From: Deltaproteobacteria bacterium UBA4427
GTDB taxonomy: Bacteria > Myxococcota_A > UBA9160 > UBA4427
Direction: 5' to 3'
Length of the DNA: 35,752 nucleotides
Assembly (NCBI GenBank): GCA_002390675.1
Contig: DGPZ01000102.1
Location: 15,818-51,569 of the forward strand
The translations under genes were made by a program, and so were the position numbers. The notes beneath the pieces are model-generated. The model was given only the letters and a program-made list of their open reading frames with translations, did no database searches and was not told the origin of the DNA. Every line of letters begins with the position of its first letter. Within the stretch, counting starts at the first letter, position 1. Shown piece by piece: positions 17,723 through 26,429 of this stretch.

Positions 17723-17956
17723 GGCAGCCCCGGCCGTGAGGCCAATCATTAGGCCAGGCTCGGGCACGGGGGTCGAACGGGCTAAAGCTCCTTTCTCGCG
17801 TTCTACCGGTGGATCTCCGAGTCCACCATCCACGAACGCTGCGAGCGCGCTTGCAAGAAGGTGAGACCACTGCGCCTTCGCGCTGAGCTCGACGCCAATC
17901 GGTAGAAGAGAGGCAGTCAGCAGGACTGGCGCGAGAATTCGGGTACTTGAAACCAT
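17685..17956 (-). pseudogene. Possible remnant of a PEP-CTERM exported protein
   Basis: Reading from ATG 17956, the protein opens with a clear signal peptide: Arg6, a hydrophobic run of about 9-22, and Leu-Ser-Ala-Lys-Ala as a possible cleavage site. After only about 40 residues it reaches Pro-Val-Pro-Glu-Pro-Gly followed by a hydrophobic stretch of about 11 residues. That is how PEP-CTERM sorting tails begin. The tail's membrane segment then breaks down into sequence encoded by the hairpin at 17685-17722, with no Arg-rich end. I read this as a gene that lost its middle and had its tail disrupted. It could also be a chance frame. Confidence 0.3.
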
Positions 17957-18825
17957 GAGTGATCCGAATGGGCATTTAGTCAACAAACAGGAAATACCCC
18001 CTCGGGGAAAACCAATCCGGGCCTCCTCACTCGGATCCAGCAAGCAGTGCTGGCATAAGCGGCTAACGCTCAAGCCGGCTGTAGGTAGTCCGGATAGCGC
18101 TTCCGGACGAGACGCTTCCGGCTCATCCCCTCCATCCCACGCAAGCCATCTCGCCGACTCACCTCCCCTTACGAGACGCCCGCACTCAAAAACTGGCAGT
18201 CGGCGAATCAGCGTGGTCAAGAAATAGTGTGAGATCGCGTAAATCCCGAGATCGGCTGGGATCGTCTTGAAGCCGCGGGGCATAAATTGCCCGAACAATT
18301 CGTTGCAGCCCATACGGCTACTTCTTAGCGTAATCTCTGTGGTGATTTCTCGTCAATCAGAAATAGTTCGATGCGCTTTGGCTCTTGGTACCCCACACGT
18401 GGGCGTTCAGAGTGTCACGGCCTAACACTCCCGTCGCAGCGATCTATTGGCTAGACGAATCTCCCACCTGGGCCCCGAAGGCACGCCAAAGAACTCCGCG
18501 TGAGCAAAAAGATGACCGGTTCATCCCTACGCAATTTAGTTGAAAGAACCCCGCCGGGACCCTACTCTACGAGCGTTCTAGCAGCCGGAATCGCATTGAG
18601 ACCGGCTCCTAAGACGGCAGAATTGGCCGATTCCGAACCTTTTTTGAGTCGGATCGGATATCGATTCACAAGTACGCACGAAGCACCTTCGGGGGCGGGG
18701 GCGTATTGGCCGCGCGACGCGAACCGCCGCCGGCTCGATCTAATGATCACGAATGGCGATCTCGAACTCCGACGCCGCGGACCTAGCACGGACTCACTAC
18801 CGTGAGCAGCCGAAATAGAGCAAGC

Positions 18826-20238
18826 ATGGCACTCCATAAGATTGAGAAGGGCCTCGACCTCCCGATCCCAGGGAAACCTCTTCAGGTCATTCGAGGCACG
18901 TCTCCGTGTACCCGCGTCGCCCTCGTGGCCGACGACTATCCCGGCATGAAGCCCCGTATGCATGTTGCCGAGGGCGACACTGTAAAGCGTGGCCAGCCTC
19001 TTTTCGAAGACCGAAAGATGCCCGGTGTTATTCACACGGCACCCGGCGCCGGCAAAGTCGTCGCGGTCAATCGCGGCGAGAAGCGCGTGCTGCAGACCGT
19101 GGTCATCGAACTTTCGGATGGCGAGCAGAGCGGCAATCCCGGCGACGACGAGTTCATCTCCTTCGAGAACTACAGTGGCGCGGCGCCTGATTCGCTTTCC
19201 GGCGAACAGATTCGCGCGCTGCTCGTGGAGTCCGGTCTTTGGACCGCGCTCCGCGTTCGCCCCTTCAGCAAGGTGCCCTCCCCCGAGAGCAGCGCCGATG
19301 CTCTCTTTATTACTGCCATCGACACGAACCCCCATGCACCGCTTCCCGAAGTCGTGCTGGCTGATCGTCTCGACGATTTCCAACTCGGCGTGACGGTCCT
19401 TTCCAAGTTGCTCGACACCCCGACCCACCTCTGCGTCGCGGAACAGTCCGAGCTCGAGCGAGCTTTCGCCGAGAACCGACCGGCAAACGTAAGGGTCGAA
19501 TCCTTCGCAGGACCGCACCCCGCCGGCACCCCCGGCCTCCATATTCATACGCTTCGCCCGGTCAGCCGCGAAAAGTCCGCTTGGTATATCGGCTACCAGG
19601 ACGTCGCCGCAGTCGGCAGCCTCTTCGCAACCGGCAAGCTCGACGTTTCCCGGGTGATCTCAATTTCCGGTGCGAATATCGAAGCCCCCCGCCTCGAACA
19701 AAGCCGCATAGGCGCTTGCATCAGCGAAGCCGTCGCGACCGACATGGACCAGGCGAGCGAAGAGAGCGGTGGCAAGGAAATCCGAGCGATCTCCGGCTGC
19801 GTGCTTTCGGGCAAACGAACCCACGGCGACATCTTCGATTATGTAGGCCGCTACGAGCGACAGATCAGCCTCCTTGAAGAAGACCGTGAACACGCCTTCA
19901 TGGGTTGGCTCACGCCTGGCGCAGATCTCTTCTCGACCGCCGGCATTTACATCTCGAAGATCTTCAAGCCCGCGAGGTTCCGATTCACCACGAACACGAA
20001 CGGCAGCCAGCGGGCGATGGTCCCGATCGGCCAGTATGAAAAGGTCATGCCGCTCGACCTGATGCCAACCTTCTTGCTTCGCGCATTGATTGTTGGCGAT
20101 ACCGAACGTGCCGAAAGCCTCGGCGTCCTAGAACTGGATGAAGAGGATCTCGCGCTTTGTACTTACGTCTGCCCCGGGAAGGTCAACTACGGCCCGCTCC
20201 TGCGACAAAACCTCGAACTGATCGAGAAGGAGGGCTGA
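18826..20238 (+). CDS. nqrA: Na+-translocating NADH:quinone reductase subunit A
   Basis: This 470-residue cytosolic NqrA opens with the family hallmark Lys-Gly-Leu-Asp-Leu-Pro-Ile-x-Gly-Lys-Pro near residues 8-18. NqrA sits on the cytoplasmic face of the complex. ATG 18826 was chosen because NqrA proteins begin two to five residues before that motif; a GTG at 18802 would add eight residues. It is first of six nqr genes in canonical order, and nqrB follows seven bases after its stop. The C-terminal Cys-x-x-Tyr-Val-Cys-Pro-Gly-Lys motif typical of the family is present. Confidence 0.95.
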   Translation: MALHKIEKGLDLPIPGKPLQVIRGTSPCTRVALVADDYPGMKPRMHVAEGDTVKRGQPLFEDRKMPGVIHTAPGAGKVVAVNRGEKRVLQTVVIELSDGEQSGNPGDDEFISFENYSGAAPDSLSGEQIRALLVESGLWTALRVRPFSKVPSPESSADALFITAIDTNPHAPLPEVVLADRLDDFQLGVTVLSKLLDTPTHLCVAEQSELERAFAENRPANVRVESFAGPHPAGTPGLHIHTLRPVSREKSAWYIGYQDVAAVGSLFATGKLDVSRVISISGANIEAPRLEQSRIGACISEAVATDMDQASEESGGKEIRAISGCVLSGKRTHGDIFDYVGRYERQISLLEEDREHAFMGWLTPGADLFSTAGIYISKIFKPARFRFTTNTNGSQRAMVPIGQYEKVMPLDLMPTFLLRALIVGDTERAESLGVLELDEEDLALCTYVCPGKVNYGPLLRQNLELIEKEG

Positions 20239-20245
20239 GGGAGCC

Positions 20246-21466
20246 ATGCAGTTCCTGAAGGACGCCCATCTCAATGTAAAGCACCACTTTGAAAAAGGTG
20301 GCAAGCTGGAATTCTTCTATCCAATCTGGGAGGCCCAGTTCACGGGACTCTTTACTCCCGGCGAGGTGACTCGAACCGCTTCCCACGTCCGCGACGGACT
20401 GGACAACAAGCGTCTCATGATCACCGTCGTGCTCGCTCTCCTGCCCTGCATGGGCATGGCGATGTACAACACGGGTTTCCAGGCGCAACTGGCGATCGCT
20501 CAGGGCGCCATGCCACTAGACACCTGGCAGGCTTGGCTGTTCGAAGCGCTCGGCTTCACCTACGACTTCAAGAACCCGCTGCTCAATGTCTTGGTGGGCG
20601 CGGGTCAGTACCTCCCCGTCATGGGCGCAGCACTGGCGACCGGCGGCGTCGTCGAGCCGCTCACCGCCATGATCCGCAAGCACGAGATCAACGAAGGCTT
20701 TCTCGTCACGGGCATGCTCATCCCACTCACCCTTCCTCCCACGATCCCGCTCTGGATGGTCGTCCTCGGAACCGCATTTGGAACCGTTTTCGCGAAGGAG
20801 ATCTTCGGCGGGACGGGCATGAACTTCTTAAACCCCGCACTGACCTCTCGCGCCTTCCTCTTTTTCGCTTATCCCGCGGCGTTGAGTGGTGATGCGGCGT
20901 GGATCGCGGCGGACTTCTCCCAAGCGGACGGATACTCCGGAGCAACACTTCTGTCGCAGGCTGCTGTGAGCGGCGAAGCCGCCCTCGCCGAAGCAAGCTG
21001 GATGAATGCCTTTTATGGCTTCGTCCCCGGCTCCATGGGTGAAACTTCGGCCTTTGCATGCCTGCTTGGAGCCGGGCTCCTCATCTGGACTGGGATTGGA
21101 TCCTGGCGGACGATGGCCGGTGTGCTCGGTGGAACAATCGTCGTCGCGGGACTGCTCAATGTGGTGGGCTCAGACACGAACCCAATGTTTCAGGTCCCGT
21201 GGTACTGGCACGCTGTTCTCGGCGGTTGGGCCTTCGGAATGGTCTTTATGGCAACAGACCCCGTCTCCTCAGCGTTCACGAACCAGGGCAAGCTGATCTA
21301 CGGTGCGTTGATCGGAGTTCTGGTCGTCCTGATCCGCGTGGTCAACCCGGCGTACCCGGAAGGTATGATGCTGGCGATCCTGTTCATGAACATGTTCGCA
21401 CCGCTCATCGACCACTTCTTCGTGCAGGCCAATATCCGCCGAAGGGAAGCACGTTATGCAGCATAG
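20246..21466 (+). CDS. nqrB: Na+-translocating NADH:quinone reductase subunit B
   Basis: This is a 406-residue polytopic membrane subunit with about ten hydrophobic helices. It carries covalent FMN on Thr234 in the Gly-Tyr-Ser-Gly-Ala-Thr-Leu motif (S231-T234), which corresponds to the ApbE-modified threonine of characterised NqrB. The Thr-Asp-Pro-Val-Ser motif and the quinone-side loops are present. It overlaps nqrC by 11 bases, so translation is coupled. NqrB forms most of the Na+ path and the riboflavin/quinone region of the complex. All hallmarks of a functional subunit are seen. Confidence 0.96.
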   Translation: MQFLKDAHLNVKHHFEKGGKLEFFYPIWEAQFTGLFTPGEVTRTASHVRDGLDNKRLMITVVLALLPCMGMAMYNTGFQAQLAIAQGAMPLDTWQAWLFEALGFTYDFKNPLLNVLVGAGQYLPVMGAALATGGVVEPLTAMIRKHEINEGFLVTGMLIPLTLPPTIPLWMVVLGTAFGTVFAKEIFGGTGMNFLNPALTSRAFLFFAYPAALSGDAAWIAADFSQADGYSGATLLSQAAVSGEAALAEASWMNAFYGFVPGSMGETSAFACLLGAGLLIWTGIGSWRTMAGVLGGTIVVAGLLNVVGSDTNPMFQVPWYWHAVLGGWAFGMVFMATDPVSSAFTNQGKLIYGALIGVLVVLIRVVNPAYPEGMMLAILFMNMFAPLIDHFFVQANIRRREARYAA

Positions 21467-22235
21467 TACTGGCTACATCGTAGGCTTCGCCGCCGCGATC
21501 TGTCTCGTCGCCTCGCTCTTCGTCGCGGGTTCCGCTGTCGGTCTCAAGGACCGCCAGGATGCGAACAAGCTTCTCGACCTGCAGAAGAAGGTGCTCACCG
21601 TCTCCGGCCTCATGACCGCGGGCGATGACCTAGAGACGGAAGAGATCTCCGCTCTCTACCAATCCTCGATTCGCCCCAAGACGATCGACCTCAAGACCGG
21701 CGAGCTCAATGCGGACATCGACCCCTCCGCCTTCGATCAGCGCGCCGCGTCCCTGGACGAAGCTCTCTCCTTCGTCGCACCGGAGAACCTTTCGAAGATT
21801 CGCCGGCTTCCGAACAACGCACTCGTGTTTGACGTGATGGAAAAGGGCGAGCTCAAGGCCTTCATCCTTCCCATCGAAGGCTACGGACTCTGGGGCACGC
21901 TCTACGGCTACCTAGCCCTCGCTCCCGACGCGCGCACCGTCGTCGGCATCACCTTCTACGAGCACGGCGAAACGCCTGGGCTCGGCGGTGAAGTCGACAA
22001 CCCGCGCTGGAAGGCGCTCTGGCCCGGACGACTCGCCTTCAACGAACGCGGCAAGCCCGTGATCGGCGTGAAGAAGGGCGTCGCCGGTCCGGTGGCGGAA
22101 GATCCTTATAACGTCGATGGCCTTTCAGGCGCGACGATCACCAGCCGCGGCGTGACGAACCTCGTCCGCTTCTGGCTGGGAGAAGATGGCTTCGGTCCTT
22201 ATTTGGCGAGCTACCGCGCCCAGGCCGGGGTCTAA
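21456..22235 (+). CDS. nqrC: Na+-translocating NADH:quinone reductase subunit C
   Basis: This 259-residue protein has one N-terminal membrane helix (about 7-27) and a periplasmic FMN-binding domain. The flavinylation motif is Asp-Gly-Leu-Ser-Gly-Ala-Thr-Ile-Thr-Ser with T227 as the acceptor, matching the known site position in NqrC. Gly-Leu-Gly-Gly-Glu-Val near 175-180 is another family motif. The start ATG lies within the end of nqrB. The FMN is installed by ApbE in the periplasm; an apbE gene lies downstream of the operon. Confidence 0.96.
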   Translation: MQHSTGYIVGFAAAICLVASLFVAGSAVGLKDRQDANKLLDLQKKVLTVSGLMTAGDDLETEEISALYQSSIRPKTIDLKTGELNADIDPSAFDQRAASLDEALSFVAPENLSKIRRLPNNALVFDVMEKGELKAFILPIEGYGLWGTLYGYLALAPDARTVVGITFYEHGETPGLGGEVDNPRWKALWPGRLAFNERGKPVIGVKKGVAGPVAEDPYNVDGLSGATITSRGVTNLVRFWLGEDGFGPYLASYRAQAGV

Positions 22236-22365
22236 AACCGAATCGGGCTGGGCCGTCACCCCGACGCTTAGCCAGACCTATACAGATCGAACACGCCCGA
22301 GTCACCGCCATCAAAACGCGCGAGCTTGAGCGAGACGAAAGAACGAAAGAGAGAAGGAACGAGAC

Positions 22366-23040
22366 ATGGCCGACGTGAGCCCGCGCGAAGCGCTGATCGA
22401 CCCGCTCTTCAATAACAATCCGATTGCCTTGCAGGTGCTCGGAATTTGCTCGGCACTGGCTGTGACCACGAAGATGGAAACCGCCTTCGTGATGTCCCTC
22501 GCGGTGATCGCCGTGACCACTCTCTCGAACACCGTGATCTCGATGCTCCGCCATCACATCCCGAGCAGTATCCGAATTATCGTCCAGCTGACGGTCATCG
22601 CCTCTCTCGTGATCATCACCGACCAGGTGCTCAAGGCCTTCGTCTACGATATCGCGCAGCAGCTATCGGTCTTCGTCGGCCTCATCATCACGAACTGCAT
22701 CGTGATGGGCCGAGCCGAAGCCTTCGCGATGCAGAACGACCCCAAGCTCTCCGCCATCGACGGCTTCGCCAATGGCGTCGGCTACTCGATCGTGCTGATG
22801 GCGGGGGCTTTCTTTCGCGAGCTACTCGGATCCGGGTCGCTCTTCGGAATCACAATTCTCACCCCGGTTAGCCAGGGTGGTTGGTATGTCCCGAACGGGC
22901 TGATGCTTCTCGCACCAGCTGCGTTCTTCTTAATCGGATGCTTCATCTGGGCGGTGCGTGCTTGGAAGCCCGAACAGATCGAAGAGGAGTTACACGTTGG
23001 AGCACTACTTGAGCTTAGCAACGAAGGCCATCTTCGTTGA
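22366..23040 (+). CDS. nqrD: Na+-translocating NADH:quinone reductase subunit D
   Basis: This 224-residue membrane subunit with six helices is homologous to NqrE. Cysteines C28 and C111 match the two conserved NqrD cysteines (29 and 112 in Vibrio numbering) that help hold the iron/iron-sulfur centre between NqrD and NqrE in the membrane. GAAGGA sits just upstream. The 130-base gap after nqrC has no gene and no terminator. Its 3' end overlaps nqrE by 44 bases. Confidence 0.95.
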   Translation: MADVSPREALIDPLFNNNPIALQVLGICSALAVTTKMETAFVMSLAVIAVTTLSNTVISMLRHHIPSSIRIIVQLTVIASLVIITDQVLKAFVYDIAQQLSVFVGLIITNCIVMGRAEAFAMQNDPKLSAIDGFANGVGYSIVLMAGAFFRELLGSGSLFGITILTPVSQGGWYVPNGLMLLAPAAFFLIGCFIWAVRAWKPEQIEEELHVGALLELSNEGHLR

Positions 23041-23593
23041 AAACATGGCCTTGGCCTTCTTCCTGGGGATGTGCTCCTTTCTAGCCGTCTCCAAGAAGGT
23101 CGAACAGGCAATCGGTCTCGGTCTCGCTGTGGTCTTCGTTCTGGGCATTACTTGTCCCTTGAACCAGATGCTTAGCGACGCCTTGCTAAAGGCCGGTCCG
23201 TTAGTCGGGGGAATTGACCTCGGCTTCCTGCAATTCCTCACATTCATCGGAACGATTGCGGCCGCGGTTCAGATCGTCGAAATGACGCTCGACCGCTACA
23301 TGCCCGAGCTCTACAACGCACTCGGCATTTTCTTGCCTTTGATTGCGGTGAACTGCGCGATCCTCGGTGCTTCGCTTTTCATGGCGGAGCGTTCATACAC
23401 CCTTCCCGAGGCGACCGTCTTCGGCATCGGCTCAGGCATCGGCTGGCTCCTCGCCATCGCCGCCCTCGCCGCGATCCGAGAAAAGATGCGATACAGCAAT
23501 GTCCCGGGACCGCTTCGCGGCCTGGGCATCACGTTCATCACGGTTGGACTGATGTCGGTCGGCTTCATGGCCTTCTCGGGAATTCAGCTTTGA
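22997..23593 (+). CDS. nqrE: Na+-translocating NADH:quinone reductase subunit E
   Basis: This 198-residue membrane subunit has the same length as characterised NqrE. The start is set at TTG 22997, because AGGAG lies seven bases before it (22985-22989) and the family starts with (M)-Glu-His-Tyr; the longer open frame from 22958 adds residues foreign to NqrE. Cysteines C26 and C120 are the conserved iron-centre ligands. The Phe-Val-Glu-Asn-Met-Ala-Leu-Ala-Phe-Phe-Leu-Gly-Met-Cys signature is intact. The start lies 44 bases inside nqrD, which implies coupled translation of two subunits that share one metal centre. Confidence 0.95.
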   Translation: MEHYLSLATKAIFVENMALAFFLGMCSFLAVSKKVEQAIGLGLAVVFVLGITCPLNQMLSDALLKAGPLVGGIDLGFLQFLTFIGTIAAAVQIVEMTLDRYMPELYNALGIFLPLIAVNCAILGASLFMAERSYTLPEATVFGIGSGIGWLLAIAALAAIREKMRYSNVPGPLRGLGITFITVGLMSVGFMAFSGIQL

Positions 23594-23597
23594 TTCC

Positions 23598-23615
23598 AGG
23601 CTGCGTACGCAGCCT
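23598..23615. repeat. 18-bp perfect palindrome between nqrE and nqrF
   Basis: A fully self-complementary 18-base sequence (23598-23615) begins five bases after the nqrE stop, in the only sizeable gap between the last two nqr genes (99 bases). It could form a small hairpin that slows exonucleases or lowers read-through, or it could be a protein site. No T-run follows. Confidence 0.5.
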
Positions 23616-23692
23616 AAGGCCGCAGGCGCTGAAGCATTAGCCGACCGGCCTGGACATACGTTTACGGATACTGAGCCAAGGAGCTCGTTCGA

Positions 23693-24928
23693 ATGGATTT
23701 TGGAACAATTGGCGCTGGGGTTGGGGTGTTCACGGGCTTGGTGCTCGCGCTCGTCGTGATCTTGATGGCCGCGCGCTCTCGCCTCGTGCAGAGCGGTGAC
23801 GTCACCATCCTCATTAATGGCGATCCGAACAAGGCGCTTACGACGCCCGCCGGCAGCACCCTGCTTAACACGCTCGCCGACAATAAGATCTTTATCCCCT
23901 CCGCCTGTGGTGGACAGGGAACCTGCGGCGTATGCCAAGTCACAGTCCGCGAAGGTGGCGGCTCGATTCTCCCGACGGAGACGGGGCACATCAATCGCGG
24001 CGAAGCCCGCGAGGGATGCCGCCTCTCCTGCCAGGTGAAGGTCAAGCAGGACATGAAAATCGAGATTCCGGACGAGATCTTCGGCGTGAAGCGCTGGACG
24101 TGCAAAGTCCGCTCGAACCACAACGTCGCCACCTTTATCAAGGAACTCGTGCTCGAGCTGCCAGAGGGTGAAAGCGTCCCGTTCCGCGCTGGCGGTTATA
24201 TCCAGATCGAATGTCCGCCGCATACGGTCGACTACAAGACCTTCGATGTCGAAGAAGAGTACAAAAGCGACTGGGACAACTTCGATGTTTGGCGATATAC
24301 CTCGACGGTCACGGAGACTGTGAATCGCGCTTACTCGATGGCGAATTATCCGGCCGAAGAAGGCATCATCATGCTGAACGTCCGGATTGCTTCTCCCCCA
24401 CCGCGTGGGCCGGAAGGTATTCCGCCGGGACAGATGTCCTCGTACATCTTCGATCTCAAGCCGGGCGACGAAGTCGTCATCTCGGGTCCCTTCGGCGAGT
24501 TCTTCGCGAAGCCAACCGACAACGAGATGATCTTCATCGGCGGCGGCGCGGGCATGGCGCCCATGCGCTCGCACATCTTCGATCAGTTCCGACGCCTGTC
24601 CACGGACCGCAAAGTATCGTTCTGGTACGGCGCACGAAGCCTCCGCGAAGCGTTCTACGTCGAAGACTTCGACTCGATTGCCACCGAAAACGATAACTTC
24701 GACTGGCACCTCGCTCTCTCAGAGCCCCAGCCGGAAGACAACTTCGAAGGTTACACGGGCTTCATCCATCAGGTCCTCTTCGATAACTACCTGAAGGATC
24801 ATCGCTCGCCCGAGGATTGCGAGTACTACATCTGTGGACCTCCCATGATGAACGATGCGGTCATCAAGATGCTCAGCGATCTTGGCGTCGAACCGGAGAA
24901 TATCGCCTTCGACGACTTTGGTGGATAG
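23693..24928 (+). CDS. nqrF: Na+-translocating NADH:quinone reductase subunit F
   Basis: This is the 411-residue electron entry subunit. An N-terminal membrane helix (about 5-27) is followed by a 2Fe-2S ferredoxin domain with C72, C78, C81 and C113, spaced as in characterised NqrF. FAD is bound at Arg-Ala-Tyr-Ser-Met-Ala-Asn-Tyr-Pro. The NADH module has Gly-Gly-Gly-Ala-Gly-Met-Ala-Pro-Met-Arg and Tyr-Ile-Cys-Gly-Pro-Pro-Met-Met. It oxidises NADH and feeds electrons through FAD and 2Fe-2S to the membrane subunits. It closes the nqr operon, and a strong terminator follows about 75 bases later. Confidence 0.96.
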   Translation: MDFGTIGAGVGVFTGLVLALVVILMAARSRLVQSGDVTILINGDPNKALTTPAGSTLLNTLADNKIFIPSACGGQGTCGVCQVTVREGGGSILPTETGHINRGEAREGCRLSCQVKVKQDMKIEIPDEIFGVKRWTCKVRSNHNVATFIKELVLELPEGESVPFRAGGYIQIECPPHTVDYKTFDVEEEYKSDWDNFDVWRYTSTVTETVNRAYSMANYPAEEGIIMLNVRIASPPPRGPEGIPPGQMSSYIFDLKPGDEVVISGPFGEFFAKPTDNEMIFIGGGAGMAPMRSHIFDQFRRLSTDRKVSFWYGARSLREAFYVEDFDSIATENDNFDWHLALSEPQPEDNFEGYTGFIHQVLFDNYLKDHRSPEDCEYYICGPPMMNDAVIKMLSDLGVEPENIAFDDFGG

Positions 24929-25003
24929 TTCAGGCGGATGATGCCGTAGACGCAAAGGCTCGGAAGATGCGATTCGATCGTATACCGAGCTTCCAAATGA
25001 AAT

Positions 25004-25043
25004 GGGCGAGCCTCGACGAAGTCGGGCTCGCCCTTTCTCTTTT
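25004..25043 (+). terminator. Rho-independent terminator after nqrF
   Basis: A 9-bp stem (25004-25012 with 25025-25033) continues inward, past one bulged T, into a 4-bp stem (25014-25017 with 25021-25024) capped by GAA. It is followed by a T-rich run, TTTCTCTTTT (25034-25043). This is a textbook intrinsic terminator for the nqr operon and separates it from apbE. Confidence 0.9.
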
Positions 25044-25134
25044 CTGTCCGTACCCTTCGCAACAACCCCGGACGGGACTCGCGCCTCTTCCTCACCACGC
25101 TCATCTAACGGCTTCCCGGAGAGTTCAACTCATA

Positions 25135-26226
25135 ATGGCCCCGCGACTCGCGATTGATCGTCACACGCTGCGCATGATTGCGATCTCTTTCGTGTTGCTC
25201 TCGGCGCTTACGATTCATCGGCTCTGGTTCGCCGATGATCCGAATGCGTCAGATGTGCTTGTCATCCAAGGCGAGACCATGGGTACGACGTATGAGATTC
25301 GAATCGCGGGCGAAGAGCTCGACGAACGTCTCCGTCTAACGGTTGAGCAGATCGCAACTAAGCGGCTCGCAGAAGTGGACAGCTGGATGTCCAACTGGAA
25401 TCCAGAATCCGATGTCTCCCGCTTTAATGCGGCTCGTACGACCGACGGCTTCCCTGTCTCCTATGAGACCGCCGCGATCACCGCCTACGCCGTCGAGCTT
25501 TCAAAATGGTCGGCCGGCGCATTCGACATCTCGGTAGGCCCCCTCGTCCGTCTCTGGGGCTTTGGCTACCACCCTCGGATGGGCGAAGCGCCGACGACCG
25601 AAGAAATCAGCGATGCCATGAGTCGCATGGGAGCACGCCGCCTGCGGGTCGGCCGGGGCGCGCCTAATACCAACGGGTTTCTTCGCAAGAGTGACCCTGC
25701 TCTTGAAATCGATCTCTCAGCAATCGCCAAGGGCTTCGGCGTGGATCATGTCTCGGACGGACTCTTCAAACTCGAACGCTTCGATTTTCTCGTGGAAATC
25801 GGAGGCGAAGTCTACGCGGCGGGAGAGCGGCCCGGCGGCGGCCCCTGGCGGCTCGCGATCGAGAAGCCAACCGATCTCGAATTCGAAGGACGCGTCGTTC
25901 AATCGATCGTCGAGCTTCAAGACCAGGCTATGGCCACCTCCGGCGACTACCGAATTTTCTACACCGAAAATGAGCGCCGAATCTCCCACACGATCGATCC
26001 ACGAACGGGCTACCCCGTTGAGAACGGCCCCGCTTCGGCAACAGTGATCGCCGGCTCCGCGACCGAAGCCGATGCATGGGCCACGACGCTCATGGTGCTA
26101 GGCGATCCAGAAGGGCTCGCGCTCGCGGAAGAGTGGGAGATCGCGGCGATGCTTCTGGTTCGCGGCGAAGACGGCGAACTCATAGTGCGGCGTAATGCCC
26201 TCTTTCCGGAGACAGAAATTCCCTAA
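25135..26226 (+). CDS. apbE: FAD:protein FMN transferase (first copy)
   Basis: This 363-residue ApbE moves FMN from FAD onto a target threonine of exported proteins. An N-terminal membrane anchor (about 13-31) places it on the periplasmic side. Motifs seen are Met-Gly-Thr-Thr-Tyr-Glu-Ile (49-55), Asp-Leu-Ser-Ala-Ile-Ala-Lys-Gly-Phe, Glu-Ile-Gly-Gly-Glu-Val, and Ser-His-Thr-Ile-Asp-Pro-Arg-Thr-Gly. ATG 25135 was chosen because upstream residues in the same frame run back over the nqr terminator. Its place right after nqrABCDEF marks NqrB and NqrC as its clients. Confidence 0.93.
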   Translation: MAPRLAIDRHTLRMIAISFVLLSALTIHRLWFADDPNASDVLVIQGETMGTTYEIRIAGEELDERLRLTVEQIATKRLAEVDSWMSNWNPESDVSRFNAARTTDGFPVSYETAAITAYAVELSKWSAGAFDISVGPLVRLWGFGYHPRMGEAPTTEEISDAMSRMGARRLRVGRGAPNTNGFLRKSDPALEIDLSAIAKGFGVDHVSDGLFKLERFDFLVEIGGEVYAAGERPGGGPWRLAIEKPTDLEFEGRVVQSIVELQDQAMATSGDYRIFYTENERRISHTIDPRTGYPVENGPASATVIAGSATEADAWATTLMVLGDPEGLALAEEWEIAAMLLVRGEDGELIVRRNALFPETEIP

Positions 26227-26287
26227 CTCGAGGCTTCGTCCTTTGGCGCGCTTCACGAATGCAACGAAAATGGAGCTGGGACGCGCC

Positions 26288-26311
26288 AGAGGGCGAACGG
26301 CATCGCCCTCT
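26288..26311 (+). terminator. Hairpin after apbE
   Basis: A perfect 9-bp inverted repeat with a 6-base loop (26288-26296 and 26303-26311) lies about 60 bases after the apbE stop. No T-run follows, so it may be a processing or stability hairpin rather than an intrinsic terminator. Confidence 0.4.
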
Positions 26312-26429
26312 CACGATAATCCGCAACGGCCCGGTCCTCAGGACGGCACGCGACTAGCGACGAGCCGACTTGTCATCACGACGCCTCAGCAATCGCGGCG
26401 CGCTCCCCTCTGCTCGCTACCCTCGGGAG

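Larger units (their letters stand above)
17675..18825. other. Gene-poor 1.15-kb gap upstream of nqrA
   Basis: Beyond the hairpin at its left end and a possible decayed PEP-CTERM gene (minus, start 17956), no good gene is visible. Small hairpins occur at 18037-18053 (6-bp stem) and 18088-18108 (6-bp stem), lying as a leader in front of that minus-strand remnant. A frame at 18500-18805 (GTG start) ends by overlapping the first possible nqrA start, but its protein has no family features and its codons look accidental. A weak TTGAAA/TACTCT pair, 17 bases apart (18540-18568), might be the nqr promoter. Confidence 0.4.

Noticed and set aside
18030..18110. Possible c-di-GMP-I (GEMM) riboswitch, because of a GTAGGTAG-like string near hairpins
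   Set aside because: The conserved GACGCAAAGCC core and the GAAA tetraloop arrangement are missing, and the stems do not fit the GEMM layout.
17957..18313. Upstream extension of the minus-strand PEP-CTERM-like frame to 223 residues
   Set aside because: The extension shows no family features and covers the small hairpins; the signal peptide begins at ATG 17956.
18562..19548. 328-residue open frame on the minus strand opposite nqrA
   Set aside because: It is antisense to a clear nqrA with strong family motifs, has no recognisable domain, and is explained by GC-rich codon bias.
24817..25134. N-terminal extension of ApbE back into nqrF
   Set aside because: It would read across the nqr terminator; the membrane anchor begins right after ATG 25135.
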